From CAG-698 sp964385755 (GTDB lineage Bacteria > Bacillota_I > Bacilli_A > ML615J-28 > CAG-698), in the NCBI GenBank assembly GCA_964385755.1, contig CAYLPZ010000011.1, positions 1 to 60,285 on the forward strand: 60,285 nucleotides of DNA, read 5' to 3'. The notes under the pieces were generated by a model. The model saw only the letters and a list, made by a program, of their open reading frames with translations, was not told the origin of the DNA and searched no databases. A program made the translations under genes and the position numbers. Positions 41,816 to 50,627 of this stretch are shown here, in pieces (the stretch's first letter is position 1; each line of letters begins with the position of its first letter).

Positions 41816-43198
41816 TTAATATTCACAGTTTTTTGGAGTTCTTGGATAAGGAATAACATCACGTATGTTTTCAACACCAGTTACATACATAATTAATCTT
41901 TCAAATCCAAGACCAAAACCAGCATGTTTTACGCCACCGAAACGGCGTAAATCCAAATACCATTGCATATCTTCAGTAGGAACATTCATTTCTTCCATAC
42001 GTTTTAACAAAACATCTAAACGTTCTTCACGCTGACTACCACCAACAAGCTCACCGCTTCCAGGAACAAGTAAGTCAACTGCCGCAACAGTTTTATTATC
42101 ATCATTTACACGCATATAAAAAGCTTTAATATCTTTTGGCCAGTTAGTTACAAAAACAGGGCCATTAAAATATTCATCAGTTAAGTATTTTTCATGTTCT
42201 GTTGATAAGTCATCACCATATTCCAAACGGTTTTCAAACTTTTTACCAGATTTTTTACAAATCTCAACTGCATCTTGGTATTCACAAATATGAATATGTG
42301 AAGATAGTAGATCTTCTAATTGTTTTATTTTTCCAGGAGAGACAAATTGTTCAAAAAAGTTCATTTCGTCTTTTGCGTTTTCTAGCAAATATTTAATGAC
42401 ATATTTTAGCATGTTTTCAATAACATTCATATCATCGTAAAGGTCCGCAAATGCCATTTCAGGTTCAATCATCCAAAATTCTGATGCATGACGTTGAGTA
42501 TTTGAGTTTTCTGCACGGAATGTTGGTCCAAAGGTATAAACATTTTTAAATGCTAAAGCATAAGTTTCTGCTTCAAGTTGTCCAGAAACAGTTAGGTTAG
42601 CACTTTTACCAAAGAAATCCTTTGAATAATCAATAGGTTTATCTTTTGGAAGTTTATCTAAATTTAGTGTAGTAACTCTGAACATTTCACCAGCACCTTC
42701 ACAGTCACTAGATGTAATGATTGGTGTGTTTACATAGACAAATCCTTGTTTTTGGAAAAAGTCATGGATGGCATACGCCAAAACACTTCTAACTTTAAAT
42801 ACAGCATTAAAAAGGTTTGTTCTAGCTCTTAAATGTGCTTTTTCACGCAAAAATTCTCTAGTATGTCTTTTTGGCTGTATTGGATAGTTTTCTGGACAAT
42901 CACCTTCTAAGACAATCTTTTTTGCTTGAAGTTCAAATGGTTGTTTTTGGTTTGGTGTTAAAACTACTTTACCATAAACTGTAAGAGAACATCCAACGCG
43001 ATATTTTGATACTTCATCAAAATTTTCAAGATTCTTATCATAAACAATTTGAATATTGTTAACAGTTGAACCATCATTTAAATTAATAAAGCCAAATTCT
43101 TTTTGGTAACGATTTGTTCTAATCCAACCTTCAATTTGAACTATTTCCTCTAAAACTGAAGAGGCACAGGATTGTAATTTTCTAATGCTAATTTTCAT
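41816..43198 (-). CDS. asnS: Asparaginyl-tRNA synthetase
   Basis: 460 aa starting MKISIRKLQS behind GGGAGG. The frame is open 42 bp further, but that part is the T-box terminator. N-terminal OB anticodon-binding domain, then class II motif 2 (FRAENSNTQRHASEFWMIE) and motif 3 (GFGLGFERLIMYVTG), ending in NIRDVIPYPRTPKNCEY, which is typical of AsnRS rather than AspRS. Expression is controlled by the upstream T-box leader. Confidence 0.95.
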   Translation of the reverse strand: MKISIRKLQSCASSVLEEIVQIEGWIRTNRYQKEFGFINLNDGSTVNNIQIVYDKNLENFDEVSKYRVGCSLTVYGKVVLTPNQKQPFELQAKKIVLEGDCPENYPIQPKRHTREFLREKAHLRARTNLFNAVFKVRSVLAYAIHDFFQKQGFVYVNTPIITSSDCEGAGEMFRVTTLNLDKLPKDKPIDYSKDFFGKSANLTVSGQLEAETYALAFKNVYTFGPTFRAENSNTQRHASEFWMIEPEMAFADLYDDMNVIENMLKYVIKYLLENAKDEMNFFEQFVSPGKIKQLEDLLSSHIHICEYQDAVEICKKSGKKFENRLEYGDDLSTEHEKYLTDEYFNGPVFVTNWPKDIKAFYMRVNDDNKTVAAVDLLVPGSGELVGGSQREERLDVLLKRMEEMNVPTEDMQWYLDLRRFGGVKHAGFGLGFERLIMYVTGVENIRDVIPYPRTPKNCEY

Positions 43199-43210
43199 AA
43201 AACCTCCCAT

Positions 43211-43500
43211 AAAAAAGTCCTTATACATAGAATAATACAAAATTATTCTCTATATAAGGACGAAATAATCCGCGGTACCACCTTAATTTAAAAATTAAAT
43301 AATAATTTTTACGCTTAAAATGCTTGTAACGTAGCATAAACGGATGGTTCTACTCGATCTTATAACCTAAAGTGGTGTGTAAGAAATTTCTTCCATCAGC
43401 TTAACCATGTTTTTCAAAAGAATACTTTAATAATTCACACAAACCATTATCTTTCTGAAAAAGTAATTCTTCTTACTCTTGGTGTCATCGCTTTAGTAGT
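43211..43500 (-). promoter_or_regulatory. T-box leader controlling asnS
   Basis: The minus-strand leader of about 290 nt contains the invariant antiterminator sequence AAGGTGGTACCGCG (about 43271-43284). A terminator GTCCTTATA...TATAAGGAC followed by TTTTTT (43211-43260) comes next. A long Stem I lies upstream with GATGACACCAAGAGTAAG and a GAAAAACATGG segment that could present an AAC (Asn) specifier. Uncharged tRNA-Asn would favour antitermination. The specifier assignment is inferred, the T-box itself is clear. Confidence 0.92.
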
Positions 43501-43506
43501 AAGTAC

Positions 43507-43535
43507 ATTTTATCATAGATAAACTAAAAAAGTAA
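43507..43535 (-). promoter_or_regulatory. Promoter of the T-box-asnS transcript
   Basis: On the minus strand TTACTT (43530-43535), 17-bp spacer, TAAAAT (43507-43512). Confidence 0.5.
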
Positions 43536-43719
43536 AGATAGTATTTAAAAAATTAAGAAAAAAGAGTATAATAAAAAAGAAAACTAAAACAATAATGATA
43601 TAATGATATTATAGACGATGCTTTGATAAAATATCTAAATATGAAGAATATAAAAAAGAAAAAAATCTTTTAAAAAAATATGTGATATGGTAAAATAGGT
43701 TGATTAATAGGAGGATTTT

Positions 43720-46599
43720 ATGGCATATAAAGCGTTATATAGAACTTATAGACCACAATCGTTTAGTGATATTATCGGACAAGAAGCGGTTGTAAAAACT
43801 CTTAAAAACGAAATTAGAGAGAAGAAAATATCTCATGCATATTTGTTTTGTGGTCCTAGAGGAACTGGAAAAACAACTATAGCAAGAATATTTGCAAAGG
43901 CTCTAAATTGTCCTTTTGAAGATAATAGTGAACCATGTAATAAATGTGATATTTGTCGTGAAATTACAGAAGGATTAAATCCAGATGTGATTGAAATCGA
44001 TGCCGCAAGTAACAATGGTGTTGAAGAAATTAGACAAATGAAAGATCATATTGGGTTCTTACCAGCTGGTTCTAAATATAAAGTATATATTATCGATGAA
44101 GTACATATGTTAAGTACTAGTGCGTTTAATGCTTTATTAAAAACATTAGAAGAACCTCCAAAACATGTGATCTTCATACTTGCAACTACTGAGCCACATA
44201 AAGTATTGCCAACAGTACTATCTCGTTGTCAAAGATTTGATTTTAAATCATTAACTGTTGATCAAATTATGTTGAATCTAGAAAAAGTATGCGTAGAAGA
44301 AAAATTTGCATACGACGAAAATGCATTAAGACATATTGCAATTGCAAGCGATGGTGGTATGCGTGATGCTTTAAGCTATTTAGATCAAGTAATGAGTTTT
44401 GCTTCTGGAGAAATAACAGATGAAGATGCCTCAAATGTAACTGGATTATTAACTAATGAAAAAATAACAAATATTGCACAGTTAATTAAGAAAAAAGATC
44501 TTGTTAATACACTTTCAGTAGTGAAAAAGTGTTATGATGATGGAAAAGAAGTTCGCTCAATATTAAACGGATTACTGACATTTTATCGTGATTTATTATT
44601 AGAAAAAAATCTTGATTCTGATAATTTGTCTTCTCTTGCAAGTATATTATCTTTTGATGAAATATTCACATATATTGATATATTAAGTGATGTGCAAAAT
44701 CAAATAAAATATAGTTCTTCACAAGCTATTTATTTAGAAGTTGCATTAATTAAAATGTGTAATCTATCAGTTGAAGATTTTGATTTTCATAAGCGCCTTA
44801 CACGTCTTGAAGAACAAATACGAAATGTAAATTTTGAAGGTATGCAAGATAGTAATCAAAATACAGGAGTTTCAAATAGAAAAATAAATGAAATTGAAGA
44901 TCGATTAAACAGCTTACTTAGTTATTTGAGTAAATTAAAGATTCAAGAGGTTAATGATCGTTTATCTTCATTAGAAGCAAACAAAGAAACAGTACCTTCA
45001 ATTAATGTTAAAGAAGATATTGAAAAATTAGAAAATAAGATTATTTCATTAGAAAGCTTAAAAAATGATAATAACCAAATAAGTAGAATCGACTTGTTGG
45101 AGGCAAAAGTATTAGAACTAGCAGAAAAAGATAGTGAGATAACAAAAGATGAATTTAACTATCGCTTAAACACATTAGAAGAAAAAATAAATACAAGTAT
45201 TAATAGTTTAAGTGAAAAATTAAATGAATTAACTAACATAACTTGTGATAACAAGACTCAAGACTTAACTAAACGTCTTGAAGAGTTAGAAAATGAAGTA
45301 TTAAATCAAAGTGTAGCAAAAGAAACAATTAAAGAAACTAATGATTTTTCTAACGATATACAAAACGCACAATATGAAAAAAGATTTGATGCTTTAGAAG
45401 AAAAACTAAATAGATTCAATTCTATATTCTTACAAACAATTAATAATATAACAGCTCCTAAGAAGGTTAAACAAAAAGTAAATACAAAACAAGTATCGTT
45501 TTGGAATGATGAAACTGCTCTAGAATCAAAATCAAATATACATCAAGGAAAAGAAAAGTTTGATTTTGATGAACTAGCAGTTGATCCAAGTGAACCTAAA
45601 GTTCCAAATAATCAAATGAATATTTATAATTTTATAGATGAAAAGACAAACCAAATTAAACAGCCTATTATCGATGATGCAGTAATAGATAGCCTAGATA
45701 ATACATCTAAAGACAATAATTTAGAGAATTTGGAGCCTATAAGCACGCAAGAAATCGTAGAAGAAGAAAAAGAAACTACATTTGACGAAGGAAAAGCTGT
45801 TCAGGGATTCGAAAAAACAAATGCTTATTCAGATATTATTGTTAAAGATATAATTGAAAAAGAATCTATAGAAGAAAAATATGAAGAAGGTATTAATTTC
45901 TTTAACTCTTCTAAAAAATCACAAGAAAGCGAACGTAAAGAGGAAGTTAAAGGAATTTTAACTCATAGCAAAGAAGAAATAGTCAAGAAGAATAAAGAAA
46001 GTGAAGCAGTAAATAAAGCAGAAAAGAAGCAAGAAGAATTAGGAAATTATTTTGCGGATGAAAAGAAACTTTTAGATCCTAAAACTGAAGATGACTTAGA
46101 TGAGTATGAAAGATATGATATAAAAGTTTTAGAACGTATTATGAACGATGGAAGAAATCCAAAATGGGCTTCTGAAATGCAAAGAATTACTAATTTATGG
46201 ATGAATTTATTAGATGTTGTATCTAATGATAAACGTGCTATTGCTGATTTGCTGCAAGAAGGCATCATTCGTGTTGTAGGTGATCACGAATTTGTTATTA
46301 CTTATGACAACCCACAAGTATGTAATCAAGTAATGAGTCGTAAGTTTAAGAGAAAGTCAATAAAATTATTGTATGATTTGCTAAGTGATGATTACAATTA
46401 TTTAGCAATTACAAATGAACAGTGGCTTTTAAAAAGACAAGAATATTCAAGACAATATAATATGGGATTTTCATCTATTAAGCTGACTCCGTTTACAGAT
46501 CCTAATCTTCATATCTCCCTTGAAGAAGATGAAGACGAACAAATAATAAAGAAAAATAAAGATGTTTTTGGTGATATTATAAATATAAAAAATGAATAA
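43720..46599 (+). CDS. dnaX: DNA polymerase III gamma/tau subunit, with very long linker
   Basis: 959 aa against about 560 in B. subtilis. Residues 1-360 are a normal clamp-loader AAA+ part: Walker A GPRGTGKT at 45-52, zinc cysteines C64, C73, C76, C79, DEVH at 126-129, and the SRC motif LSRCQRF. About 370-600 is heptad-type coiled coil (repeats like RLEELENEVLNQ), and 600-810 is acidic and low complexity. Only the last 150 residues resemble the tau C-terminal domain. A strong ribosome site AGGAGG precedes it. No SRP RNA gene is found upstream, where Bacillus has one. First of dnaX-ybaB-recR. Confidence 0.95.
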   Translation: MAYKALYRTYRPQSFSDIIGQEAVVKTLKNEIREKKISHAYLFCGPRGTGKTTIARIFAKALNCPFEDNSEPCNKCDICREITEGLNPDVIEIDAASNNGVEEIRQMKDHIGFLPAGSKYKVYIIDEVHMLSTSAFNALLKTLEEPPKHVIFILATTEPHKVLPTVLSRCQRFDFKSLTVDQIMLNLEKVCVEEKFAYDENALRHIAIASDGGMRDALSYLDQVMSFASGEITDEDASNVTGLLTNEKITNIAQLIKKKDLVNTLSVVKKCYDDGKEVRSILNGLLTFYRDLLLEKNLDSDNLSSLASILSFDEIFTYIDILSDVQNQIKYSSSQAIYLEVALIKMCNLSVEDFDFHKRLTRLEEQIRNVNFEGMQDSNQNTGVSNRKINEIEDRLNSLLSYLSKLKIQEVNDRLSSLEANKETVPSINVKEDIEKLENKIISLESLKNDNNQISRIDLLEAKVLELAEKDSEITKDEFNYRLNTLEEKINTSINSLSEKLNELTNITCDNKTQDLTKRLEELENEVLNQSVAKETIKETNDFSNDIQNAQYEKRFDALEEKLNRFNSIFLQTINNITAPKKVKQKVNTKQVSFWNDETALESKSNIHQGKEKFDFDELAVDPSEPKVPNNQMNIYNFIDEKTNQIKQPIIDDAVIDSLDNTSKDNNLENLEPISTQEIVEEEKETTFDEGKAVQGFEKTNAYSDIIVKDIIEKESIEEKYEEGINFFNSSKKSQESERKEEVKGILTHSKEEIVKKNKESEAVNKAEKKQEELGNYFADEKKLLDPKTEDDLDEYERYDIKVLERIMNDGRNPKWASEMQRITNLWMNLLDVVSNDKRAIADLLQEGIIRVVGDHEFVITYDNPQVCNQVMSRKFKRKSIKLLYDLLSDDYNYLAITNEQWLLKRQEYSRQYNMGFSSIKLTPFTDPNLHISLEEDEDEQIIKKNKDVFGDIINIKNE

Positions 46600-46613
46600 A
46601 AGGAGTTAATAAA

Positions 46614-46922
46614 ATGAATCAACAAGTAATGATGAGAAAATTAATGAAGATGAAAGAAGAGATGGAAAAAACTCAAAAAGAGATCTCAGAAACTGAGTTT
46701 ACGGCTTCTGTTGGTGGATTAGTTACTGTAACATGTTTAGGTACTAAAGAACTTGTAAAGGTTGAAATAAATGAAGATTTTGAAGTAAGTTCACCAGATG
46801 ATTTTGCTGACTTATCTGATGCAATCGTTACTGCTTGTCAAGTAGCATATAAAAACATTGATAAAACAACCGAAGAAAAACTAGGTAAATATTCTTCATT
46901 ATTGAATGGCTTTGGTTTTTAG
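46614..46922 (+). CDS. ybaB: YbaB/EbfC nucleoid-associated protein
   Basis: 102 aa small DNA-binding dimer. N-terminal charged helix (MMRKLMKMKEEMEKTQKEI), beta core with GLVTVTCLGTKELVKVEI, and a C-terminal helix. Always between dnaX and recR in Bacillota. Ribosome site AAGGAG. Confidence 0.93.
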   Translation: MNQQVMMRKLMKMKEEMEKTQKEISETEFTASVGGLVTVTCLGTKELVKVEINEDFEVSSPDDFADLSDAIVTACQVAYKNIDKTTEEKLGKYSSLLNGFGF

Positions 46923-46925
46923 AAA

Positions 46926-47522
46926 ATGAAATATCCTAAATCATTGCAGGATTTAATAGATGCATATATGCTTCTTCCAGGGGTAGGGCCTAAAACCGCT
47001 GAACGATTTGCGTTTTTCACAATACAAAAAATGACAAACGAAAGTGCTGAAAAGTTTAGCAAAGCTATTTTAAATGCAAAAGAGCATATGAAAAAATGTA
47101 ATGTTTGTGGTAATATGTCTGAAGAAGATATGTGTGAGATTTGCAAAGATAAAAATAGAAGTAATACGATTATGGTGGTTGAATCAAGCAAGGAAGTTAA
47201 TGTGTTTGAAAAAACAGGAAAATATAATGGTAAATACCATGTTTTGAATGGCTTAATTTCACCACTAAATGGTGTTAATGCAGAGCAAATAAATGTTGAA
47301 AATTTGTTTTCACGCATTGAAAGTGAAAACATAAAAAAAGTAATTATTTCCACAAGTGCAACAATCCCTGGAGAAATGACTGCAATTTACATAAAGAATT
47401 CTTTAGAAAACAAAGATGTTGAAGTGTATAGAATTGGCTATGGTCTTCCTGCTGGAGGAGATATTGAATATGCCGATGAAGTTACATTAATTAGAGCATT
47501 AGAGGGAGCAAAGAAGTTTTAA
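46926..47522 (+). CDS. recR: Recombination protein RecR
   Basis: 198 aa. N-terminal helix-hairpin-helix (LPGVGPKTAERFAFF), four-cysteine zinc finger (CNVCGNMSEEDMCEIC), TOPRIM domain (TIMVVESSKEVNVFE) and a C-terminal Walker-B-like segment. Works with RecF/RecO to load RecA. 3 bp after ybaB. Confidence 0.96.
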   Translation: MKYPKSLQDLIDAYMLLPGVGPKTAERFAFFTIQKMTNESAEKFSKAILNAKEHMKKCNVCGNMSEEDMCEICKDKNRSNTIMVVESSKEVNVFEKTGKYNGKYHVLNGLISPLNGVNAEQINVENLFSRIESENIKKVIISTSATIPGEMTAIYIKNSLENKDVEVYRIGYGLPAGGDIEYADEVTLIRALEGAKKF

Positions 47523-47550
47523 AATACGCATTTTTTGTGCGTATTTTTTT
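47523..47550 (+). terminator. dnaX-ybaB-recR terminator
   Basis: AATACGCA / TGCGTATT stem with a 7-nt loop, then TTTTT. The left arm begins inside the recR stop codon. Confidence 0.85.
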
Positions 47551-47621
47551 ATGTTATAAAGATATTAATTATTTAGAAAAATAAAGAAATTTGTAAAAAT
47601 AATAAAGAAAAAATAAAATAA

Positions 47622-47651
47622 TTGAAAAACAATAACAGTGTATGCTATAAT
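47622..47651 (+). promoter_or_regulatory. Promoter of the importer-nuclease operon
   Basis: TTGAAA (47622-47627), 18-bp spacer, TATAAT (47646-47651), then AAGGAG 8 nt before the ATG. Confidence 0.7.
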
Positions 47652-47681
47652 AAGAATGTATTTATGATAAGGAGACTATCT

Positions 47682-48782
47682 ATGGAACAAAAACAAAATT
47701 TCACAAACGGAATAGACGTAAAACTTGGACATCTTACTAAGGAATTTACTGATAAGACTGGTAAGATTACAAGAGCTGTCAATGACTTTGATGTAGTAAT
47801 CCCAGGAGGAAAACTAATTGGTTTATTAGGTCCTAGTGGTTGTGGAAAGAGTACAACTCTTTATATGATTGCTGGTTTACATAGACCTACAAGTGGTGAA
47901 ATCTATTTTGGAGAGGAAGACGTAACAACTTACCCACCAGAGAAAAGAGGTATTGGTCTTGTATTCCAAAACTATGCCCTTTATCCTCATCTTACTGTTA
48001 AACAAAACATTATGTTTCCTCTAGAAAACATTAGACCAAAAATGGATAAGGAAGTAATGTTAGAAAAGGCAAAAACAGTAGCGAACTTAGTACAAATTGG
48101 TGAGTTATTAGAAAGAAAACCAAATGAGTTATCAGGTGGTCAACAACAACGTGTTGCCATTGCCCGTGCATTAGTAAAAAACCCTCGAGTATTATTATTA
48201 GATGAACCACTATCAAATCTTGATGCTCGTTTAAGATTACAAACTCGTGAAGAAATTAAGAGAATTCAAAGAGAAACTGGAGTAACAACAATTTTCGTTA
48301 CACATGACCAAGAAGAAGCAATGAGTATTTCAGATGAAATAGTTGTAATGAATTATGGTGTAATGAAACAAAAAGGTCATCCACAAGATGTATATGATGA
48401 ACCTAATTGTCTATTTGTTGCGAAATTCCTTGGTAACCCTCCAATCAATATTTTAGAAGGAAAAATTGAAAATAATCAGTTAAAACTATTAAACGGAGAT
48501 GTTTTAATGGAAACAACTGGTATAGAGAATAAGAGCGTGATGGTTGGTTTACGTCCTGAGTTCTTTACTGTAAAGGAAAACGGACCTATTAACGCAACAA
48601 TTGATATTATTCAACATATTGGTCGTGATACAATGCTTATTTGTAAGTTAGATCAATATGAGAATACAATTAGATTAATTGTTCCTAGTCTAAAAGGATT
48701 TGAAGAAGGACAAGCAATTAAACTTGGATTTAATAAAATATTTGTCTTTAATAATGATGAAGATGGAGGACGTATAATCTAA
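47682..48782 (+). CDS. ABC importer ATPase, UgpC/MsmX type
   Basis: 366 aa starting MEQKQNFTNG; a frame extension back to 47622 covers the promoter. Walker A GPSGCGKST, signature LSGGQQQR, Walker B LLLDEPLSNLDA, H-loop FVTHDQEEAMS. The C-terminal TOBE domain has VGLRPEFF. Carbohydrate-family (CUT1) ATPase. Its stop shares one base with the start of the first permease (TAATG). Confidence 0.93.
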   Translation: MEQKQNFTNGIDVKLGHLTKEFTDKTGKITRAVNDFDVVIPGGKLIGLLGPSGCGKSTTLYMIAGLHRPTSGEIYFGEEDVTTYPPEKRGIGLVFQNYALYPHLTVKQNIMFPLENIRPKMDKEVMLEKAKTVANLVQIGELLERKPNELSGGQQQRVAIARALVKNPRVLLLDEPLSNLDARLRLQTREEIKRIQRETGVTTIFVTHDQEEAMSISDEIVVMNYGVMKQKGHPQDVYDEPNCLFVAKFLGNPPINILEGKIENNQLKLLNGDVLMETTGIENKSVMVGLRPEFFTVKENGPINATIDIIQHIGRDTMLICKLDQYENTIRLIVPSLKGFEEGQAIKLGFNKIFVFNNDEDGGRII

Positions 48783-49687
48783 TGCTAGAATTTAAAAACG
48801 ATACTTGGAGAGCAATAGTAGCTTTACTTGCTCCGATGGGATTACTAGCAGTATTTACTTTTTGGCCAATCATTAATGCTGTTCGTATGTCTTTTATGAA
48901 TGGTTATACAATGGTACCAGGTAATTTCAATGGAATAGGTATAGATAATTTTATTCAAATAGTTAGTACAACAGGTGATTCTGGTTTTTGGGCATCTGTA
49001 TTAAATACTTTAATTATTGTTGTAGTTACAGTTCCACTAACTATTATTATTGGTTTAGTTATTGCAGTTGGATTAAACTCTATTAAAAGATTCCAAAAAA
49101 TATATCAAACTGTTTTCTTCTTACCTTATGTTACTAATACAATCGCATTAGGTTTAGTATTTAGTGCATTATTTAGTAGATATGGTATTATCAACTCATT
49201 ATTTGATACGAATATAAGTTGGGTAGGAAGTGGTGCTACAAAACTTTCTGCGATGGTTGTACTTACTGTGTATAGTGTCTGGAATGGGTTAGCATTTAAA
49301 ATCATTGTATTCTTATCAGGTATGCAAGGAATCGATAAACAATATTACCAAGCAGCGCAAATAGATGCTGCTTCTAAGTGGAGAATCTTTACAAAGATTA
49401 CAGTTCCACTACTTTCACCAATGATTTTATATATCACAATAACATCATTTATCGGTGCGTTTAAAACTTATTCAAGTGTAGTAGCTATCTTTGGTACTGG
49501 TCAATATGGTCCGGGATCAAATCCTACATTATTAAGAACTGTAGTTGGTTATATTTATGACCAAATGACACCTCAATTAGGTATGCCTCTTGGAATAGGA
49601 GCTGCAGGTAGTTTAATTCTATTTGCAATTATTATGCTTATCACTCTTGTTCAAATGCAAGTATCTAAGAAGAGAGTACATTACTAG
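48782..49687 (+). CDS. ABC importer permease, UgpA/MalF type
   Basis: 301 aa, six membrane helices. The permease loop that contacts the ATPase is visible as YYQAAQIDAASKWRIFTKITVP (EAA-like, Ala/Gly/Asp pattern). It begins with FKNDTWRAIVALLAPMGLL, with a hydrophobic first helix. Partner of the next gene in a heterodimeric channel. Confidence 0.9.
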   Translation: MLEFKNDTWRAIVALLAPMGLLAVFTFWPIINAVRMSFMNGYTMVPGNFNGIGIDNFIQIVSTTGDSGFWASVLNTLIIVVVTVPLTIIIGLVIAVGLNSIKRFQKIYQTVFFLPYVTNTIALGLVFSALFSRYGIINSLFDTNISWVGSGATKLSAMVVLTVYSVWNGLAFKIIVFLSGMQGIDKQYYQAAQIDAASKWRIFTKITVPLLSPMILYITITSFIGAFKTYSSVVAIFGTGQYGPGSNPTLLRTVVGYIYDQMTPQLGMPLGIGAAGSLILFAIIMLITLVQMQVSKKRVHY

Positions 49688-49696
49688 GAGGCCTAT

Positions 49697-50605
49697 ATGA
49701 GTTCTATTGATGAATTATATTTAAGTCCTGAAGAAGTCAAAAAGTACAAACGTAAGATGGTTATTAGTAATGTATTAATGTATACATTCTTAACACTTAT
49801 CGCAGTTTTTATTCTTTTCCCATTCTTATATATGATTACTACATCTTTTAAGAGTGTTGAAGAAATTACTTCAGATACATTTACTTTCTTTCCAGGCGAA
49901 TTGCGTTGGGAAAACTATTCAGAAGTTTTAACAAACACACAAGGAAAGAATTATTCTGTATTAACAATGTATAAAAGTACAATAATTGTTTCAATATTTA
50001 CTACTTTAGGAACAATTATTACGACAGTTTTTGCAGCATTTGCTTTCGCAAGATTAAACTTTAAAGGCCGTGAAGCATTGTTTAGTTTACTTCTTGCAAC
50101 AATGATGATTCCAGGTGAAATTTATATCATTAGTAATTATCAATTATTAAGTGGTTTAAAAGATACTTATATTGTATTGATTTTGCCTTTCATGACTAGT
50201 GTATTCTACACATTCTTCTTAAGACAAACATTCAAACAAATTCCTAATGAATTATATTTAGCCGCAAAAGTTGATGGTTTAGGCGATTTTACATATTTAT
50301 TTAAAGTAATGATTCCGATTGCAAAATCATCAATTATTACAATTATTATTTTAAGTATGATTGGAACTTGGAACGCATATATGTGGCCATCATTAATGAC
50401 TACACAAAATGCTGCTGATAAATATTTAATAAGTAATGGTTTAATGAATTTCTTTAGTAGTACCGTAAGTGCTTATGGTCCTGACAAAGTAATTAATCAA
50501 CAAATGGCTATGTCAACACTAATCACAATACCTTTATTAATCGCATTTATTTGTTTAAGAAAGTATATTATGAGTGGTGTTGGACGTAGTGGTATTAAAG
50601 GATAA
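49697..50605 (+). CDS. ABC importer permease, UgpE/MalG type
   Basis: 302 aa, six membrane helices. EAA loop NELYLAAKVDGLGDFTYLFK and the C-terminal MalG-like end. Ribosome site AGGAGG in the 9-bp gap after the first permease. Confidence 0.9.
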   Translation: MSSIDELYLSPEEVKKYKRKMVISNVLMYTFLTLIAVFILFPFLYMITTSFKSVEEITSDTFTFFPGELRWENYSEVLTNTQGKNYSVLTMYKSTIIVSIFTTLGTIITTVFAAFAFARLNFKGREALFSLLLATMMIPGEIYIISNYQLLSGLKDTYIVLILPFMTSVFYTFFLRQTFKQIPNELYLAAKVDGLGDFTYLFKVMIPIAKSSIITIIILSMIGTWNAYMWPSLMTTQNAADKYLISNGLMNFFSSTVSAYGPDKVINQQMAMSTLITIPLLIAFICLRKYIMSGVGRSGIKG

Positions 50606-50627
50606 TAATAAAAAGAAAGGGTTAAAA

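Noticed and set aside
43536..43719. SRP (4.5S/scRNA) gene upstream of dnaX, as in B. subtilis
   Set aside because: The region is AT-rich and has no GGAAGGAAGCAGCC-type helix 8 or stable hairpin.
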